A DNA stretch of 64,000 bases from JAAXHV01 sp965207165. Its GTDB lineage: Bacteria > Pseudomonadota > Gammaproteobacteria > Eutrophobiales > Eutrophobiaceae. A program made the translations under genes and the position numbers. Of the stretch, positions 1 through 9,720 are shown piece after piece. Position 1 is the first letter of the stretch, and every line of letters starts with the position of its first letter. Under the pieces are notes generated by a model. The model worked only from the letters and a program-made list of their open reading frames with translations, did no database searches and was not told the DNA's origin. The stretch is from positions 3,410,001-3,474,000 of the forward strand of contig OZ242265.1 in assembly GCA_965207165.1 (NCBI GenBank), written 5' to 3'.

Positions 1-1
1 T

Positions 2-463
2 TGTGGCGGCGCCGGGACCTTTTTCGGTGGTGTCTGGGCAGACTGGCTGATCGGAAAAAAGCGTGCTGATGCCTATTTGCGGGTATCTGTCTATGGCGCT
101 GTCGGCTTATTGTTATTTATCCTGGCGCCGTTGGTACAGAATGCTGTTGTGGTCCTGTGTCTGTTGGCGCCGACATTATTTTTCGTGGGCATTCATGTAG
201 GCGTCGGTATGGCGTGCATTACCCAGGTCACACCCAATGAATTTCGCGGCCAGATATTAGCGATTTACCTGTTTGTATTGATACTTGTCGGTGCAGGCAT
301 CGGTCCGTTTATGGTGGCGTTTTTTACAGACTATGTGTTTAAGGATCCATTACTAATACGATATTCCCTGTCACTGTTCGCAGGGATATTCGTACCGGTT
401 GCCTTTTTTATTTTTTACTCCGGTCTGAGACCCTTTGCAAAAATGATTGAAGAAATAAGGTAG
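2..463 (+). CDS. MFS transporter, C-terminal part (5' truncated by window)
   Basis: The reading frame is open from the first bases of the window and ends at TAG 461-463, so only about the last 153 residues are present. It starts inside a loop typical of major facilitator proteins (GGVWADWL then a basic GKKRAD stretch) and continues with four to five hydrophobic segments, which corresponds to the last transmembrane helices of a 12-helix transporter. The substrate cannot be told from this half. The gene lies 31 bases upstream of a Rieske oxygenase on the same strand, so it may import that enzyme's substrate (inference). Confidence 0.8.
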   Translation, partial: CGGAGTFFGGVWADWLIGKKRADAYLRVSVYGAVGLLLFILAPLVQNAVVVLCLLAPTLFFVGIHVGVGMACITQVTPNEFRGQILAIYLFVLILVGAGIGPFMVAFFTDYVFKDPLLIRYSLSLFAGIFVPVAFFIFYSGLRPFAKMIEEIR

Positions 464-494
464 TAAAAGTTTATATCGTCAGGATATATCACCG

Positions 495-1529
495 ATGTTT
501 TCGCCAACAAATTATGCAAGTGATGCTTCCGGTTATCCGGAAATTTCCGATATCAAAAAGAGTGACTGGCTGGTGCTTGCAGCGATGTGGCACCCGGTGG
601 CTCTTGTCGATGACATAAGTGAAAATCCGCACCGGTTTATGTTACTGGATTTGCCTCTGGTTATTTTTCGAACCAGAGAGGGTATTACCGTAGCCAGGGA
701 TATCTGTCCTCACCGAGGCGCGCCGCTCAGCATGGGGCATCTGAAAGAAGACAGGATTATCTGCCCCTACCATGGGTTGGAATTCGCTGCTGACGGGACC
801 TGCATAAGGATACCGGCGCGGGAGGATCAGAGCGTTCCCATCGCCGCCAGTTTTAACCTGCACATATACCGGAACCTGGTACGATACGGTTTGCTCTGGG
901 TTTGTCTGAAACCCGAACCGTTATTACCCCTGCCGGAATGGCCCCTTCTCGAAAATGAAAATGTGATGAATAACCCGGATACGACGATTACAGTCAATTC
1001 CGAAGTGTGGGAAGCATCAGCGCCACGCCATGTGGAGAATTTTAATGATCCCGCACATCTCCCTTTCGTGCATGCGGATACGTTTGGCAATCCTGAAGAT
1101 CCAAGTATACCGGAATTCGTTGTGGATCAGACAGTACCGCACTTGCTGAGACGGGTGAAAATAAGCCGTTCCGCAGTGGACGGATTGACAAGAGACTTTA
1201 CTCTGGTATCAGAATTGACATTACCCTTTTGCTCTATGCTGGTTGATCAGGAGGAAGACGGCAGGATAAGGTATGCCATACACGACGTCGCATCACCCAA
1301 TTCCGCTTATCGATCCACCCTTTATCAGATAGCCATTTCGGAATGTGATGATCCCCGTGCGCAGCCGGAATATGTACTTCAGGTAAACCGTGAAGATAAA
1401 GCCCTGATAGAAAAGTTGTATCCCAAAGACTACCTGCTTAATTTAAGGAACGAACGTCATACCCACGCTGATGCATGCGCTGTTGCTTACAAAAAGGCAC
1501 TGGTTAAATTGGGCCTGGGCGCCCCGTAA
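495..1529 (+). CDS. Rieske non-heme iron oxygenase, alpha subunit type
   Basis: A 344-residue protein with both halves of a Rieske oxygenase. The N-terminal [2Fe-2S] Rieske motif is C71-P-H73 and C90-P-Y-H93. The mononuclear iron site of the catalytic domain is visible as D185-x2-H188-x4-H193. The length fits the single-subunit class (vanillate O-demethylase and phenoxybenzoate dioxygenase-like oxygenases), which takes electrons from a separate reductase. No reductase gene is visible nearby. It follows the MFS gene by 31 bases and converges on xsc with a 15-base gap. It probably oxidises or O-demethylates an aromatic or other carboxylate; the actual substrate is unknown. Confidence 0.85.
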   Translation: MFSPTNYASDASGYPEISDIKKSDWLVLAAMWHPVALVDDISENPHRFMLLDLPLVIFRTREGITVARDICPHRGAPLSMGHLKEDRIICPYHGLEFAADGTCIRIPAREDQSVPIAASFNLHIYRNLVRYGLLWVCLKPEPLLPLPEWPLLENENVMNNPDTTITVNSEVWEASAPRHVENFNDPAHLPFVHADTFGNPEDPSIPEFVVDQTVPHLLRRVKISRSAVDGLTRDFTLVSELTLPFCSMLVDQEEDGRIRYAIHDVASPNSAYRSTLYQIAISECDDPRAQPEYVLQVNREDKALIEKLYPKDYLLNLRNERHTHADACAVAYKKALVKLGLGAP

Positions 1530-1544
1530 TAACAGCCCCGGTGC

Positions 1545-3299
1545 TCAGGTGTAGTTTTTATACTTATCCAGATGGCGCACCGGTTTGGATAAGGCGTCCC
1601 GGCGGAACGGATCGCCTAACTCCCGGGTGCACATAATCTCGAGTATCGTCGTCTTGCCGTCGTTCATCTGGGCATCGATGGCCCTGGTGAGGGCAGGGCC
1701 CACATCCTCAAGGTTATCAACGACAACACCCTCTGCGCCCATGGCCCGCGCGATACCGGCAAAGCTCTGGTTCTTCAGATCGCCGGCAACAAATCGGCGC
1801 CCGTAGAAATCCACCTGGTTCTTCTTCTCCGCGCCCCATTGCATATTGTTGAACACCACCGAAGTGACCGGGATGCCCTCGCGCACACAGGTCATGGTTT
1901 CTCCCATGCTCATGCCCCAGGCGCCGTCTCCCACATAGGAGACCGCCGGACGGTCCATGGCGGCCAGTTTTGCGCCGATGATGGTAGGGAAGGCGTAACC
2001 ACAGTTGCCGAAACTCATGGCGGCAAACATGCTGCGCGGCCGTTCAAAGCGCAGATAGCTGTTCGATACCGAACAGATGTTGCCGATGTCGGTAGATACC
2101 ATGACATCGGCCGGCATGGCCTTTTCCAGTTCCCGCAGGACCTGGCGCGGGGACAGCAATTTGTCCTCTGCCTCTGCTATCATTTTCAGGCTGAAATCGT
2201 CTTTCTCATGGCGCCATTCATCCAGTTCTTTTTCCCAGGCCTCTTTTTCCTGCTCGATAATTTTTGCGCGCTGTGCCGTACTGGCATCACAAGCCAGGGA
2301 TTTATCGTCAATGCGGGACAGTAATGCGGCAGCGGCGGCTTTCGCATCGCCACAGATACCGACAGAAATCTTCTTTACCAGTCCCAGCATTTTGTGATCC
2401 GCATCCACCTGGATGATTTGCGCATCCTCCGGCCAGTATTCCATTCCGTACTGGGGCAATGTCCCAAAAGGTCCAAGCCGGGTGCCCAGCGCTAATACGA
2501 CGTCAGCCTTACTGATGAGTTTCATACCGGCTTTGGACCCCTGGTATCCTAAAGGTCCGCACCAGAGCGGGTGGCTTGCGGGGAAGGAATCGTTGTGCAG
2601 ATAACTGTTGACTACCGGGGCGCCCAGGCGTTCAGCCAGCGCTTTACATTCATCCACACCATCACCCATCACGACACCACCGCCGGAGATTATGACGGGG
2701 AATTTCGCGTTGACTAAAAGTTCTGCCGCTTCATTCAAACTCGTAGCGCCACCGGGCCCTCTGTCCAGGGCGCGCGGCTGTGGAATTTCCACGTCTAGTT
2801 CACCATAGAAATAATCCCGTGGAATATTTAACTGGGTTGGGCCCATTTCCGAGATAGCCCGCTCGAAACAGCGACCGGTAATTTCTGCCATGCGTTTCGG
2901 GTTATTGACGTGCCCCTGGTATTTCGTGAACTCCTGGAACATGGGCAACTGGTTGGCTTCCTGGAACCCGCCGAGCCCCGTGCCCATGGTGCCTGTTTCC
3001 GGCGTGATGATGACCACCGGAGAGTGGGCCCAATACGCGGCAGCGATGGCCGTTACACAATTGCTGATTCCCGGTCCATTCTGGCCGATACACACGCCAT
3101 GACGGCCGCTCACCCGCGAATATCCATCCGCCATGTGCGCCGCCCCCTGTTCATGTACCACCGACACCATGTATATCCCGGCAGGCTCGAAGATATCCAT
3201 GGCATCCATAAAAGCGGAACCCATAATGCCGAAGATCCTGGTTACACCGTTGGCGACCATTGTTTCCACAAGGGCTTCGCTTGGGCTCATTCGTGTCAT
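1545..3299 (-). CDS. xsc: Sulfoacetaldehyde acetyltransferase (Xsc)
   Basis: A thiamine-diphosphate enzyme of 584 residues, the usual Xsc length. It converts sulfoacetaldehyde plus phosphate into acetyl phosphate plus sulfite. The N-terminal TPP-binding domain contains the glutamate region VVHEQGAAHMADGYSR and the segment GQNGPGISNC. The C-terminal TPP motif runs GDGAWGMS...NN. Overall similarity is to Xsc rather than to acetolactate synthase. Context supports this: a MocR regulator, an omega-aminotransferase and pta follow within 5 kb, which together make a taurine to acetyl-CoA route. Start at 3299; an in-frame ATG at 3290 (MSPSEALVE) is an alternative. No sulfite exporter or dehydrogenase is seen in the window. 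Confidence 0.92.
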   Translation of the reverse strand: MTRMSPSEALVETMVANGVTRIFGIMGSAFMDAMDIFEPAGIYMVSVVHEQGAAHMADGYSRVSGRHGVCIGQNGPGISNCVTAIAAAYWAHSPVVIITPETGTMGTGLGGFQEANQLPMFQEFTKYQGHVNNPKRMAEITGRCFERAISEMGPTQLNIPRDYFYGELDVEIPQPRALDRGPGGATSLNEAAELLVNAKFPVIISGGGVVMGDGVDECKALAERLGAPVVNSYLHNDSFPASHPLWCGPLGYQGSKAGMKLISKADVVLALGTRLGPFGTLPQYGMEYWPEDAQIIQVDADHKMLGLVKKISVGICGDAKAAAAALLSRIDDKSLACDASTAQRAKIIEQEKEAWEKELDEWRHEKDDFSLKMIAEAEDKLLSPRQVLRELEKAMPADVMVSTDIGNICSVSNSYLRFERPRSMFAAMSFGNCGYAFPTIIGAKLAAMDRPAVSYVGDGAWGMSMGETMTCVREGIPVTSVVFNNMQWGAEKKNQVDFYGRRFVAGDLKNQSFAGIARAMGAEGVVVDNLEDVGPALTRAIDAQMNDGKTTILEIMCTRELGDPFRRDALSKPVRHLDKYKNYT

Positions 3300-3443
3300 T
3301 GTCTGATTTTACCTGTAATCCTGGTTTGTGGCGTAGACGCTCATTGCAGAAAGGCTCACTGTACATATGTAAGCATGTGGAAAATAGAGCCAGTTATGTT
3401 GTATCCCAAGTTCCAGAAGACGAAATTATCAGTATCCTGTCTG

Positions 3444-4931
3444 TCACATACGGTCTATTTTCTTACTGATCAGGGAGATACCATCATTAATCCTGTCTTC
3501 TGTTATTGAAGAGAAACCAAGACGAAAATAATTCATCGGGGGTTGGTCCTGGCCGAAATGAACATCCCCCGGTTCAATCAAGATGCTTTGTACGGCACAT
3601 GACTGCGCGAGCATACGAGCGTCACATGCAGCGGGGCCCCTTACCCAGAATGCCGTACCGCCGAATTCGGGAATGTTCGTTGAATCAGGCAGGTATTGTT
3701 CCAACGCCGCGCACATGTGTTCCCAACGTCTTTTTAACACCTGGTTAATACGATTGATGTGGGAGTCATAATGTCCAAGTTGTAGAAACAGGGCAACTGT
3801 ACGTTGTACCAGCGCAGGGGGATGACGTAACAAAAGCCGCCGCAGCATACGTGCTTGTTGTATCAACTCAGGGTCTGCGACAAGAAACCCGAGACGCAGA
3901 CCCGGCGCCAGCGATTTCGACAAACTGCCGCAGTAGATTACCCGGTTGTCCTTATCAAGGCTTTTTAAGGCAGGGTTTGCCTGGTGGATATAATTTGCCT
4001 CCGATTCATAATCATCTTCTATTATTATCAGGTCGTGCGTATTCGCTTTTTCCAATAAAGCTTTGCGCCTGTCTAAAGGCATGGTGGCGGTTGTAGGTGA
4101 TTGGTGGCTGGGGGTTACATAGACATAATCGCACCTGTCGATTTTGTCATTGATGACCAGACCGTTTTCGTCAATATCGAGCAACACCAGTTGTTCGGTG
4201 CGTAATAGAAATAAATTCCGGGCATCGGGGTAGCCGGGATTTTCAATACCTATCACGGTATCTTTATTGAAAAGCAATTGAGAGATGATTGACAAGGCGT
4301 TCTGGGCGCCGATCGTGACTAACAGGTTTTCCGGTTTGATCCATATGCCCCGCCTGGGTAACACCCGGATACACAACTCCTCTACCAGCACTTCATCATC
4401 CTGGTCAATGTAGTCCAGACTCCCTGCTGCAATCAGGGCCACACTCTGCGACTGGCGTACACATTCCCGCCAATCTGCTATGGGAAATAAGGCAGGGTCT
4501 GACTGGCCGTAGATAAAAGGATATTTATATTTTTGCCAGTCAACCGGTTTTTGAATGTTACGTTGTAAAGAGAGGTCGATATTAAGCCGGGTCTGCCAAT
4601 TCGGTGTGCCTGTAGCAGTTATTTCCTGCTCATCTTGAAACAGTGGTGCGGACCTGAGAATCGCCGGATTGACAAAATAGCCTTGTCTCTCCCGGCTGAT
4701 AAGGTAGCCTTCATCTACAAGGCGTTGATAGGCCAGCACGATCGTATTGCGGGAGACTTTCAGTTGCTGGGCCAGTTCACGACCTGAAGGGAGCGGCAAA
4801 TCCATGCTTATCCTGCCTTCAAGTATTGCCCTGGTAAGCCCTTTTCTCACTTGCATCTGCAAACTTTCCTGGGCAGACCCTTCCAGTTGTATCAGTTGTG
4901 TCCACATTAGCTGGTGTGATCGCTTACTCAT
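3444..4931 (-). CDS. MocR-type regulator (GntR HTH fused to class I aminotransferase domain), TauR-like
   Basis: An N-terminal winged helix of the GntR family (GRELAQQLKVSRNTIVLAYQ region) is followed by a roughly 350-residue PLP-dependent aminotransferase fold. Its Schiff-base lysine is in SLSKSLAPGLRLG, and it has the sequences NPGYPDARN and IIIEDDYESE typical of MocR/PdxR proteins. These regulators sense PLP adducts of amino compounds; TauR of Rhodobacter activates taurine genes. I chose ATG 4931 (MSKRSHQL); the longer frame to 4985 adds 18 unlikely residues. It is divergent from the aminotransferase gene across about 90 bases, the normal layout for a MocR regulator and its target. The taurine role is inferred from context. 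Confidence 0.87.
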   Translation of the reverse strand: MSKRSHQLMWTQLIQLEGSAQESLQMQVRKGLTRAILEGRISMDLPLPSGRELAQQLKVSRNTIVLAYQRLVDEGYLISRERQGYFVNPAILRSAPLFQDEQEITATGTPNWQTRLNIDLSLQRNIQKPVDWQKYKYPFIYGQSDPALFPIADWRECVRQSQSVALIAAGSLDYIDQDDEVLVEELCIRVLPRRGIWIKPENLLVTIGAQNALSIISQLLFNKDTVIGIENPGYPDARNLFLLRTEQLVLLDIDENGLVINDKIDRCDYVYVTPSHQSPTTATMPLDRRKALLEKANTHDLIIIEDDYESEANYIHQANPALKSLDKDNRVIYCGSLSKSLAPGLRLGFLVADPELIQQARMLRRLLLRHPPALVQRTVALFLQLGHYDSHINRINQVLKRRWEHMCAALEQYLPDSTNIPEFGGTAFWVRGPAACDARMLAQSCAVQSILIEPGDVHFGQDQPPMNYFRLGFSSITEDRINDGISLISKKIDRM

Positions 4932-5023
4932 TTCTGGCACTACCTGAGGACATGGCCGCCCCGTAATATCTCCGATGACCGGCAAGATAAAGATGACATA
5001 ATCACATTATACAGGTGAACAAA

Positions 5024-6400
5024 ATGACCATTAGATTAGCAGAAGTGGTTGATGTCATGACGGATAACAGTGAAATCACCAACGGGCACTGTTCCCGTGC
5101 TGACCTGGAAAACCACTGGATGCCGTTTACCGACAATAAATCTTTCAAGCGGGAGCCCCGGCTGATCGTAAGAGGGAAAGGGATCCATGTGTGGAATAAC
5201 AGGGGTGAACGCCTTATTGACGGCTCATCCGGCCTGTTTTCCGTTCCCTGTGGTCATTGCCGTCACGAGATCGCCGCTGCGGTGCATGAGCAGCTTCAGG
5301 AACTTGATTATACTTCACCCTTTTTACGCGGACACCCCAAATCGTTCGAACTGGCAAGGCGTTTAGCGGCCATAACGCCGGAACCGTTGAATCACATCTT
5401 CTATGGAAATTCGGGCTCGGAAGCCGTTGATACGGCCATGAAAATTGTCATGGCATATAATTTTGCGAGACGGCAATCGCAAAAGAATATATTTGTTTCC
5501 CGTGATCGGGCTTATCACGGAGTGAATATCGGGGGTACGTCACTCGCCGGAATCGTTAAAAACAGGGAGGCTTTCACCAGTGTCCTGCCGGGTGTGGCCT
5601 ATATGCGCAGTACGGCAACAACCGACCGGAAATTTATCAAAGGTCAACCCGGTGACGGCGGTGAAGACCTTGCCGACGATCTGTTACGGATTATTAAGAC
5701 GTATGGCGAGAGTCGGATAGCCGCCTGTTTCATCGAGCCAATCGCCGGTTCCACGGGTGTGCTGGTACCTCCCGAAGGTTACCTGGAGCGACTGCGTGAA
5801 ATTTGCGATCAATATGACATAGTGCTGGTTTTTGATGAGGTGATTACCGGATTCGGGCGCACCGGTTCGGCATTCGCTGCGCAGGAATTCGGCGTGACGC
5901 CCGACATCATAACGATGGCCAAAGCCATGACGAATGCTGCCCAGCCCATGTCGGGGGTTGCCGTCCACGACCGGATATATGATACCGTCGTAGGCGCCGC
6001 CGAAGAGAACATGATTGAATTCTTCCATGGATACACCTATTCAGGCCATCCTGCCGCCTGTGCTGCAAGCCTGGCAACCCTGGATATTTATGAGAAGGAA
6101 AACTTGTTTCAGCGGGCCAAAGACCTCTCCGGTTACTTTCTTGATTCAGTTTTTGCCCTGCAGGAGCATCCGCTGATCACGGACATCCGCGGTTACGGTA
6201 TGCTGGCTGCTATTGAGCTGTTGGTTGAAGAGAGACCGGGCATGCGAGGCCACGACTTCCAGAAGCGCTTGTTTGATGCCGGCGTACATGTCAAGACCAC
6301 GGGAGATGCGGCGTTGATTGCGCCACCGTTCATTATCGAAAAATCGGAAATTGACGATATGTGCGGGATCATACGCGAAGTGCTTGATAGTTATTCTTGA
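5024..6400 (+). CDS. Class III omega-amino acid:pyruvate aminotransferase, probably taurine:pyruvate
   Basis: A PLP-dependent class III aminotransferase of about 458 residues. It has the family opening NHWMPFTDNKSF, the cofactor segment GNSGSEAVDTAMK, the aspartate motif VFDEVITGFGRTG and the Schiff-base lysine K300 in TMAKAMTNA. It is close to beta-alanine/omega-amino acid:pyruvate transaminases, a group that includes taurine:pyruvate aminotransferase. Because xsc lies next door, taurine to sulfoacetaldehyde is the most economical role (inference). ATG 5024 has AGGTG just upstream. GTG 5015 and ATG 5057 are alternatives. The MocR regulator is divergent upstream. Confidence 0.85.
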   Translation: MTIRLAEVVDVMTDNSEITNGHCSRADLENHWMPFTDNKSFKREPRLIVRGKGIHVWNNRGERLIDGSSGLFSVPCGHCRHEIAAAVHEQLQELDYTSPFLRGHPKSFELARRLAAITPEPLNHIFYGNSGSEAVDTAMKIVMAYNFARRQSQKNIFVSRDRAYHGVNIGGTSLAGIVKNREAFTSVLPGVAYMRSTATTDRKFIKGQPGDGGEDLADDLLRIIKTYGESRIAACFIEPIAGSTGVLVPPEGYLERLREICDQYDIVLVFDEVITGFGRTGSAFAAQEFGVTPDIITMAKAMTNAAQPMSGVAVHDRIYDTVVGAAEENMIEFFHGYTYSGHPAACAASLATLDIYEKENLFQRAKDLSGYFLDSVFALQEHPLITDIRGYGMLAAIELLVEERPGMRGHDFQKRLFDAGVHVKTTGDAALIAPPFIIEKSEIDDMCGIIREVLDSYS

Positions 6401-6482
6401 GCGGATCAAGACTCGTCGTCCAATACAACGGCAAACTGTTACCTGCGGCCACAGGGCTGCTGTGTTAACCGAGAAGTGAATA

Positions 6483-7508
6483 ATGTCATACGGTTTAAAC
6501 GACTTCATTACCGGAATGCCCAAGGCGGAATTGCACGTCCACATTGAGGGTTGTGTAGAACCACTGATGTTATTGCGCTTCGCGGAACGCAACGGTGTGG
6601 ATATCCCCTACCGGGATGAAGATGAAGTGTGGGCGGCACAGGATTATGGCGAACCGGCGCTGGATAATTTTCTGAAATACCATGAGAACTGTCTCCGTGT
6701 ATTACAAACAGGGCAGGATTTCTATGAACTCGCTTACGCATTTTTTAAAAGATCTGCTGAAGAGAACATTGTCTATCTGGAAATCATGTTTGAAACACAG
6801 GCACATATCAGTCGAGGTCTTGTATTTTCCGAATACTTCGACGGACTTAATCAGGCAAGGAGGGACGGAAGACGTGATTTTGGGATTGAATCAAACTGGA
6901 TAATGAGTTTTCAGAGGGATCATAGTGCCGAATCCTCCATGGAAATACTCGATATGGCTAAACCTTTTAAAGATGAGATCATCGGGGTGGGGCTGGATAA
7001 TTATGAAGTGAATAATTTCGCATTGAAGTTCGTAGAGGTATTCAGGCGAGCACGGGAAGAAGGCTATCGGCTGACCTCACACTGTGATTGCAACCAGCAG
7101 AATTCCATCGAACATATCCGCCAATGCCTGGAACTATTGCAGGTAGAGCGTATCGATCATGGCCTGCATGTTATCGACAGCCCGGAATTAACTGCAATGG
7201 TTCGAGAGTTGCAGATCCCCCTCACGATGTGTCCTACCTGGCGGCCTTCAGATCCTGCTCCCCGGCGGCTGGAGAGTATCCGCGAAATGCTGGAACTGGG
7301 ACTGCTCGTTTCAGTCAACACGGATGACCCGGCGGAATTTGCAAGCCGCTACCTGAATAATATTCTTATGGAAATGCACAAACATGGCAGCTATACAAAG
7401 GATGAAATTGTCCGGCTGACACGTAACGCTTTTGCCTCCGCCTGGATTTCTGAACATGCCAGGGCACATTACCTGGAAAAGCTGGAAAAATATGTTGCAG
7501 GGAAGTAA
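6483..7508 (+). CDS. Adenosine/adenine deaminase-like amidohydrolase with altered active site
   Basis: A TIM-barrel metal-dependent deaminase of 341 residues. Conserved: the metal pair H18-x-H20 in ELHVHIEGC, the general-base histidine in ERIDHGLHV, and the tandem aspartates in VSVNTDDPAEF. Not conserved: the canonical HAGE segment, whose Glu protonates the purine ring, reads HCDCNQ here, and the usual CPxSN reads CPTWRPSD. The protein therefore belongs to a divergent branch whose substrate is probably not adenosine. It lies 82 bases after the aminotransferase on the same strand, so it may be part of the same transcript and act on an amino or amidine compound (inference). Confidence 0.75.
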   Translation: MSYGLNDFITGMPKAELHVHIEGCVEPLMLLRFAERNGVDIPYRDEDEVWAAQDYGEPALDNFLKYHENCLRVLQTGQDFYELAYAFFKRSAEENIVYLEIMFETQAHISRGLVFSEYFDGLNQARRDGRRDFGIESNWIMSFQRDHSAESSMEILDMAKPFKDEIIGVGLDNYEVNNFALKFVEVFRRAREEGYRLTSHCDCNQQNSIEHIRQCLELLQVERIDHGLHVIDSPELTAMVRELQIPLTMCPTWRPSDPAPRRLESIREMLELGLLVSVNTDDPAEFASRYLNNILMEMHKHGSYTKDEIVRLTRNAFASAWISEHARAHYLEKLEKYVAGK

Positions 7509-7575
7509 GCCGGCGGCCCGTGTCTGCAACAATGGAAACTCTCGCAGTAACAAGCTGCCCGGAGGGATAACCGGG

Positions 7576-8547
7576 CTATGTTATCGAAACCATGATTGCC
7601 GCGGTGGCAACTACATCCTCTACACTTGCTCCCCGGGACAAGTCCGCAACAGGTTTGGCAAATCCCTGCAGTACAGGTCCGATGGCAACCGCATGACCCA
7701 GGTGCTGGACAAGCTTGTAGGCGATGTTACCGGCATCCAGATCCGGGAATATCAACACGTTAGCATGGCCGGCTACGGCACCCGATGAGACCGACTTGAT
7801 TTCCGCGATTGCAGGAATGAGCGCGCTATCCGCCTGCAGTTCTCCATCGACCGCGACTCCAGGCGCCCGCTCCCGGACAAGCGATACTGCACGCACGACT
7901 TTATCGACGTGCGCATGACTGGCACTGCCCTTTGTCGAAAACGAAAGCAGCGCAACGCGAGGTTCATCATCAAGTAGTCTCTCCGCATTTCTGGCCGACG
8001 TGATGGCAATATCAGCGAGTTCTTCTGCCGTGGGATCAGCATTGACGGCACAGTCCGCAAAAACGAGCGGTTTGCTGTCCTTCGGGAGCATGACAAAAAA
8101 ACTCGATGGTGTCTGGATCCCATCGGCAAGACCAATGCACAATTGCGCAGCTTCGATAACCCTCCGCGTCGGGTTGTCGATACCGGCAAGCAGTACATCG
8201 GCGTCGCCTGCCTTTACCATCATCGCGCCGAAGTAAAGCGGTTTGTGCATGGCCCGGAGCGCCATCCCGGAATTCACTTTACCACGCTGACTGGTATACA
8301 ATTCAGCATAGTGTTCCGTACGGCCACTTGTGCGCGGATCGACGATTGTGCAGGCTTCCAGCAATATATTATTATCTGCTGCCAACACCTCGATACTCTC
8401 GGGCTTACCGATAAGGAACACCTCCCCCATTCCTTCAATCGCGATTCTGCTTGCAGCCTCGAGCATCCGGACATTGTCTCCTTCGGGTAACACAAATCGT
8501 GTAGGGATTGCCCGTGCTCTTTCTATGAAACGCTGGATAAATGTCAC
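7576..8547 (-). CDS. pta: Phosphate acetyltransferase
   Basis: A short-form (about 323 residues) phosphotransacetylase that interconverts acetyl phosphate and acetyl-CoA. Family signatures visible are RFVLPEGDNVRMLEAA at the N-terminus, GMALRAMHKPLYFGAMMVKAGDADVLLAG, and PDLDAGNIAYKL near the C-terminus. I chose GTG 8547, 10 bases after the stop of the citrate synthase gene, with ACGGA upstream. The frame stays open to 8604 but would then overlap the previous gene by 47 bases. Acetyl phosphate from Xsc is the obvious substrate, as pta commonly accompanies xsc. Confidence 0.9.
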   Translation of the reverse strand: MTFIQRFIERARAIPTRFVLPEGDNVRMLEAASRIAIEGMGEVFLIGKPESIEVLAADNNILLEACTIVDPRTSGRTEHYAELYTSQRGKVNSGMALRAMHKPLYFGAMMVKAGDADVLLAGIDNPTRRVIEAAQLCIGLADGIQTPSSFFVMLPKDSKPLVFADCAVNADPTAEELADIAITSARNAERLLDDEPRVALLSFSTKGSASHAHVDKVVRAVSLVRERAPGVAVDGELQADSALIPAIAEIKSVSSGAVAGHANVLIFPDLDAGNIAYKLVQHLGHAVAIGPVLQGFAKPVADLSRGASVEDVVATAAIMVSIT

Positions 8548-8557
8548 GGTTTTTCCG

Positions 8558-9700
8558 TTAACGCTCTCCCATAGGTATGTAAGACCGCCGTTCCGGACCT
8601 TCATATCTTAACAGCGGTCTGATCAGAATATTGCTTTCAAGCTGTTGCAACACCTGTAATGTCCAGCCCGGGACACGTCCTGCCGCAAAAATCGGTACAA
8701 AGATATCCTGTGGAATGCCATGCAAGTGATAAATCACACCGGAGTAAAAATCGACATTGACGTTGACGCCATGGCGCGCATAAGGTTGCATGGCCTCGAC
8801 CAGGGCCTGAAGGATCTGATTCCAGCGCGGTTCACCCTTTTCTCTCGACAGGCGTTCGACGCCATGACGCAAATGTTTCGCCCGCGGGTCTTCTGCGCGG
8901 TAAACCCGATGACCAAAACCCATGATGGCTTCCCTGTTTTTCCTCCTGGCCTTGACGTACTGCTTCGCATTCCTGGGATTTCCAATTTCACGGGCCATCT
9001 TTATGACGTCTTCTGCAGCACCACCATGTGCAGGTCCCGAGAGTGCTGCTATGGCTGCTGTGATCGCCGCATGCAGGTTAGCATCTGTTCCGGTGACAAC
9101 TCTCGCTGTGAACGAGGACGCATTCGATCCATGTTCGGCGTGCAGGATAAAATCAAGATCCATCAGTCTTGCAGCATCTTCACTGGGCGCCTCTTCCAGT
9201 AACATGTACAAAAAATTGGCTGCATGGCTTAAATTCATATCCGGTGCAATTGGGGGTTTGCCAATCCTGACCCGGTGATGAGCAGCCACAATCATCGGCA
9301 CCTGCGACATGAGTCGAATGCCTTTTCGCAGAACAGCCTCTGCAGAACAATCTTCGACTTCCGGGTCATAAGCAGCCAATGCAGAGGCCGCAGTTCGCAA
9401 CACGTCCATTGGGTGAGCATCAGCTATGGTTCCGATGATGTCATAGAGAGGTTCCGGCAGTACCCGCTCCGTCTTGAGTCGCTCATCGAATGCGCCGAAC
9501 TGTGCGCTGTCTGGTAACTCACCGTGCAACAACAGGTAAGCAGTTTCTTCGAAACTGGAATTTGTGGCCAGGTCATCGATCGAATAACCGTAATAGCGGA
9601 GTTCACCAGCCTGACCATCGATGAACGTTGCCGGCGATCGGTCGAAATAAACTCCTTTCAGTCCGCGATGAATTCTTGCTGCAGCAGCGTCATGAGTCAT
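8558..9700 (-). CDS. Citrate synthase / 2-methylcitrate synthase family
   Basis: A 380-residue protein of the short citrate synthase type (dimeric CitZ/PrpC branch). The catalytic His-His-Asp set is visible in LHAEHGSNAS, GFGHRVY and NVDFYSG. The opening GLKGVYFDRSPATFIDG is typical of this branch. It condenses acetyl-CoA (or propionyl-CoA) with oxaloacetate. It lies between mauD (20 bases upstream) and pta (10 bases downstream) on the same strand, which suggests one transcript. Pairing it with pta gives a direct sink for acetyl-CoA derived from taurine. Choosing citrate over methylcitrate is not possible from the sequence. Confidence 0.88.
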   Translation of the reverse strand: MTHDAAAARIHRGLKGVYFDRSPATFIDGQAGELRYYGYSIDDLATNSSFEETAYLLLHGELPDSAQFGAFDERLKTERVLPEPLYDIIGTIADAHPMDVLRTAASALAAYDPEVEDCSAEAVLRKGIRLMSQVPMIVAAHHRVRIGKPPIAPDMNLSHAANFLYMLLEEAPSEDAARLMDLDFILHAEHGSNASSFTARVVTGTDANLHAAITAAIAALSGPAHGGAAEDVIKMAREIGNPRNAKQYVKARRKNREAIMGFGHRVYRAEDPRAKHLRHGVERLSREKGEPRWNQILQALVEAMQPYARHGVNVNVDFYSGVIYHLHGIPQDIFVPIFAAGRVPGWTLQVLQQLESNILIRPLLRYEGPERRSYIPMGER

Positions 9701-9720
9701 GGGTTTTACTCTGATACCAA

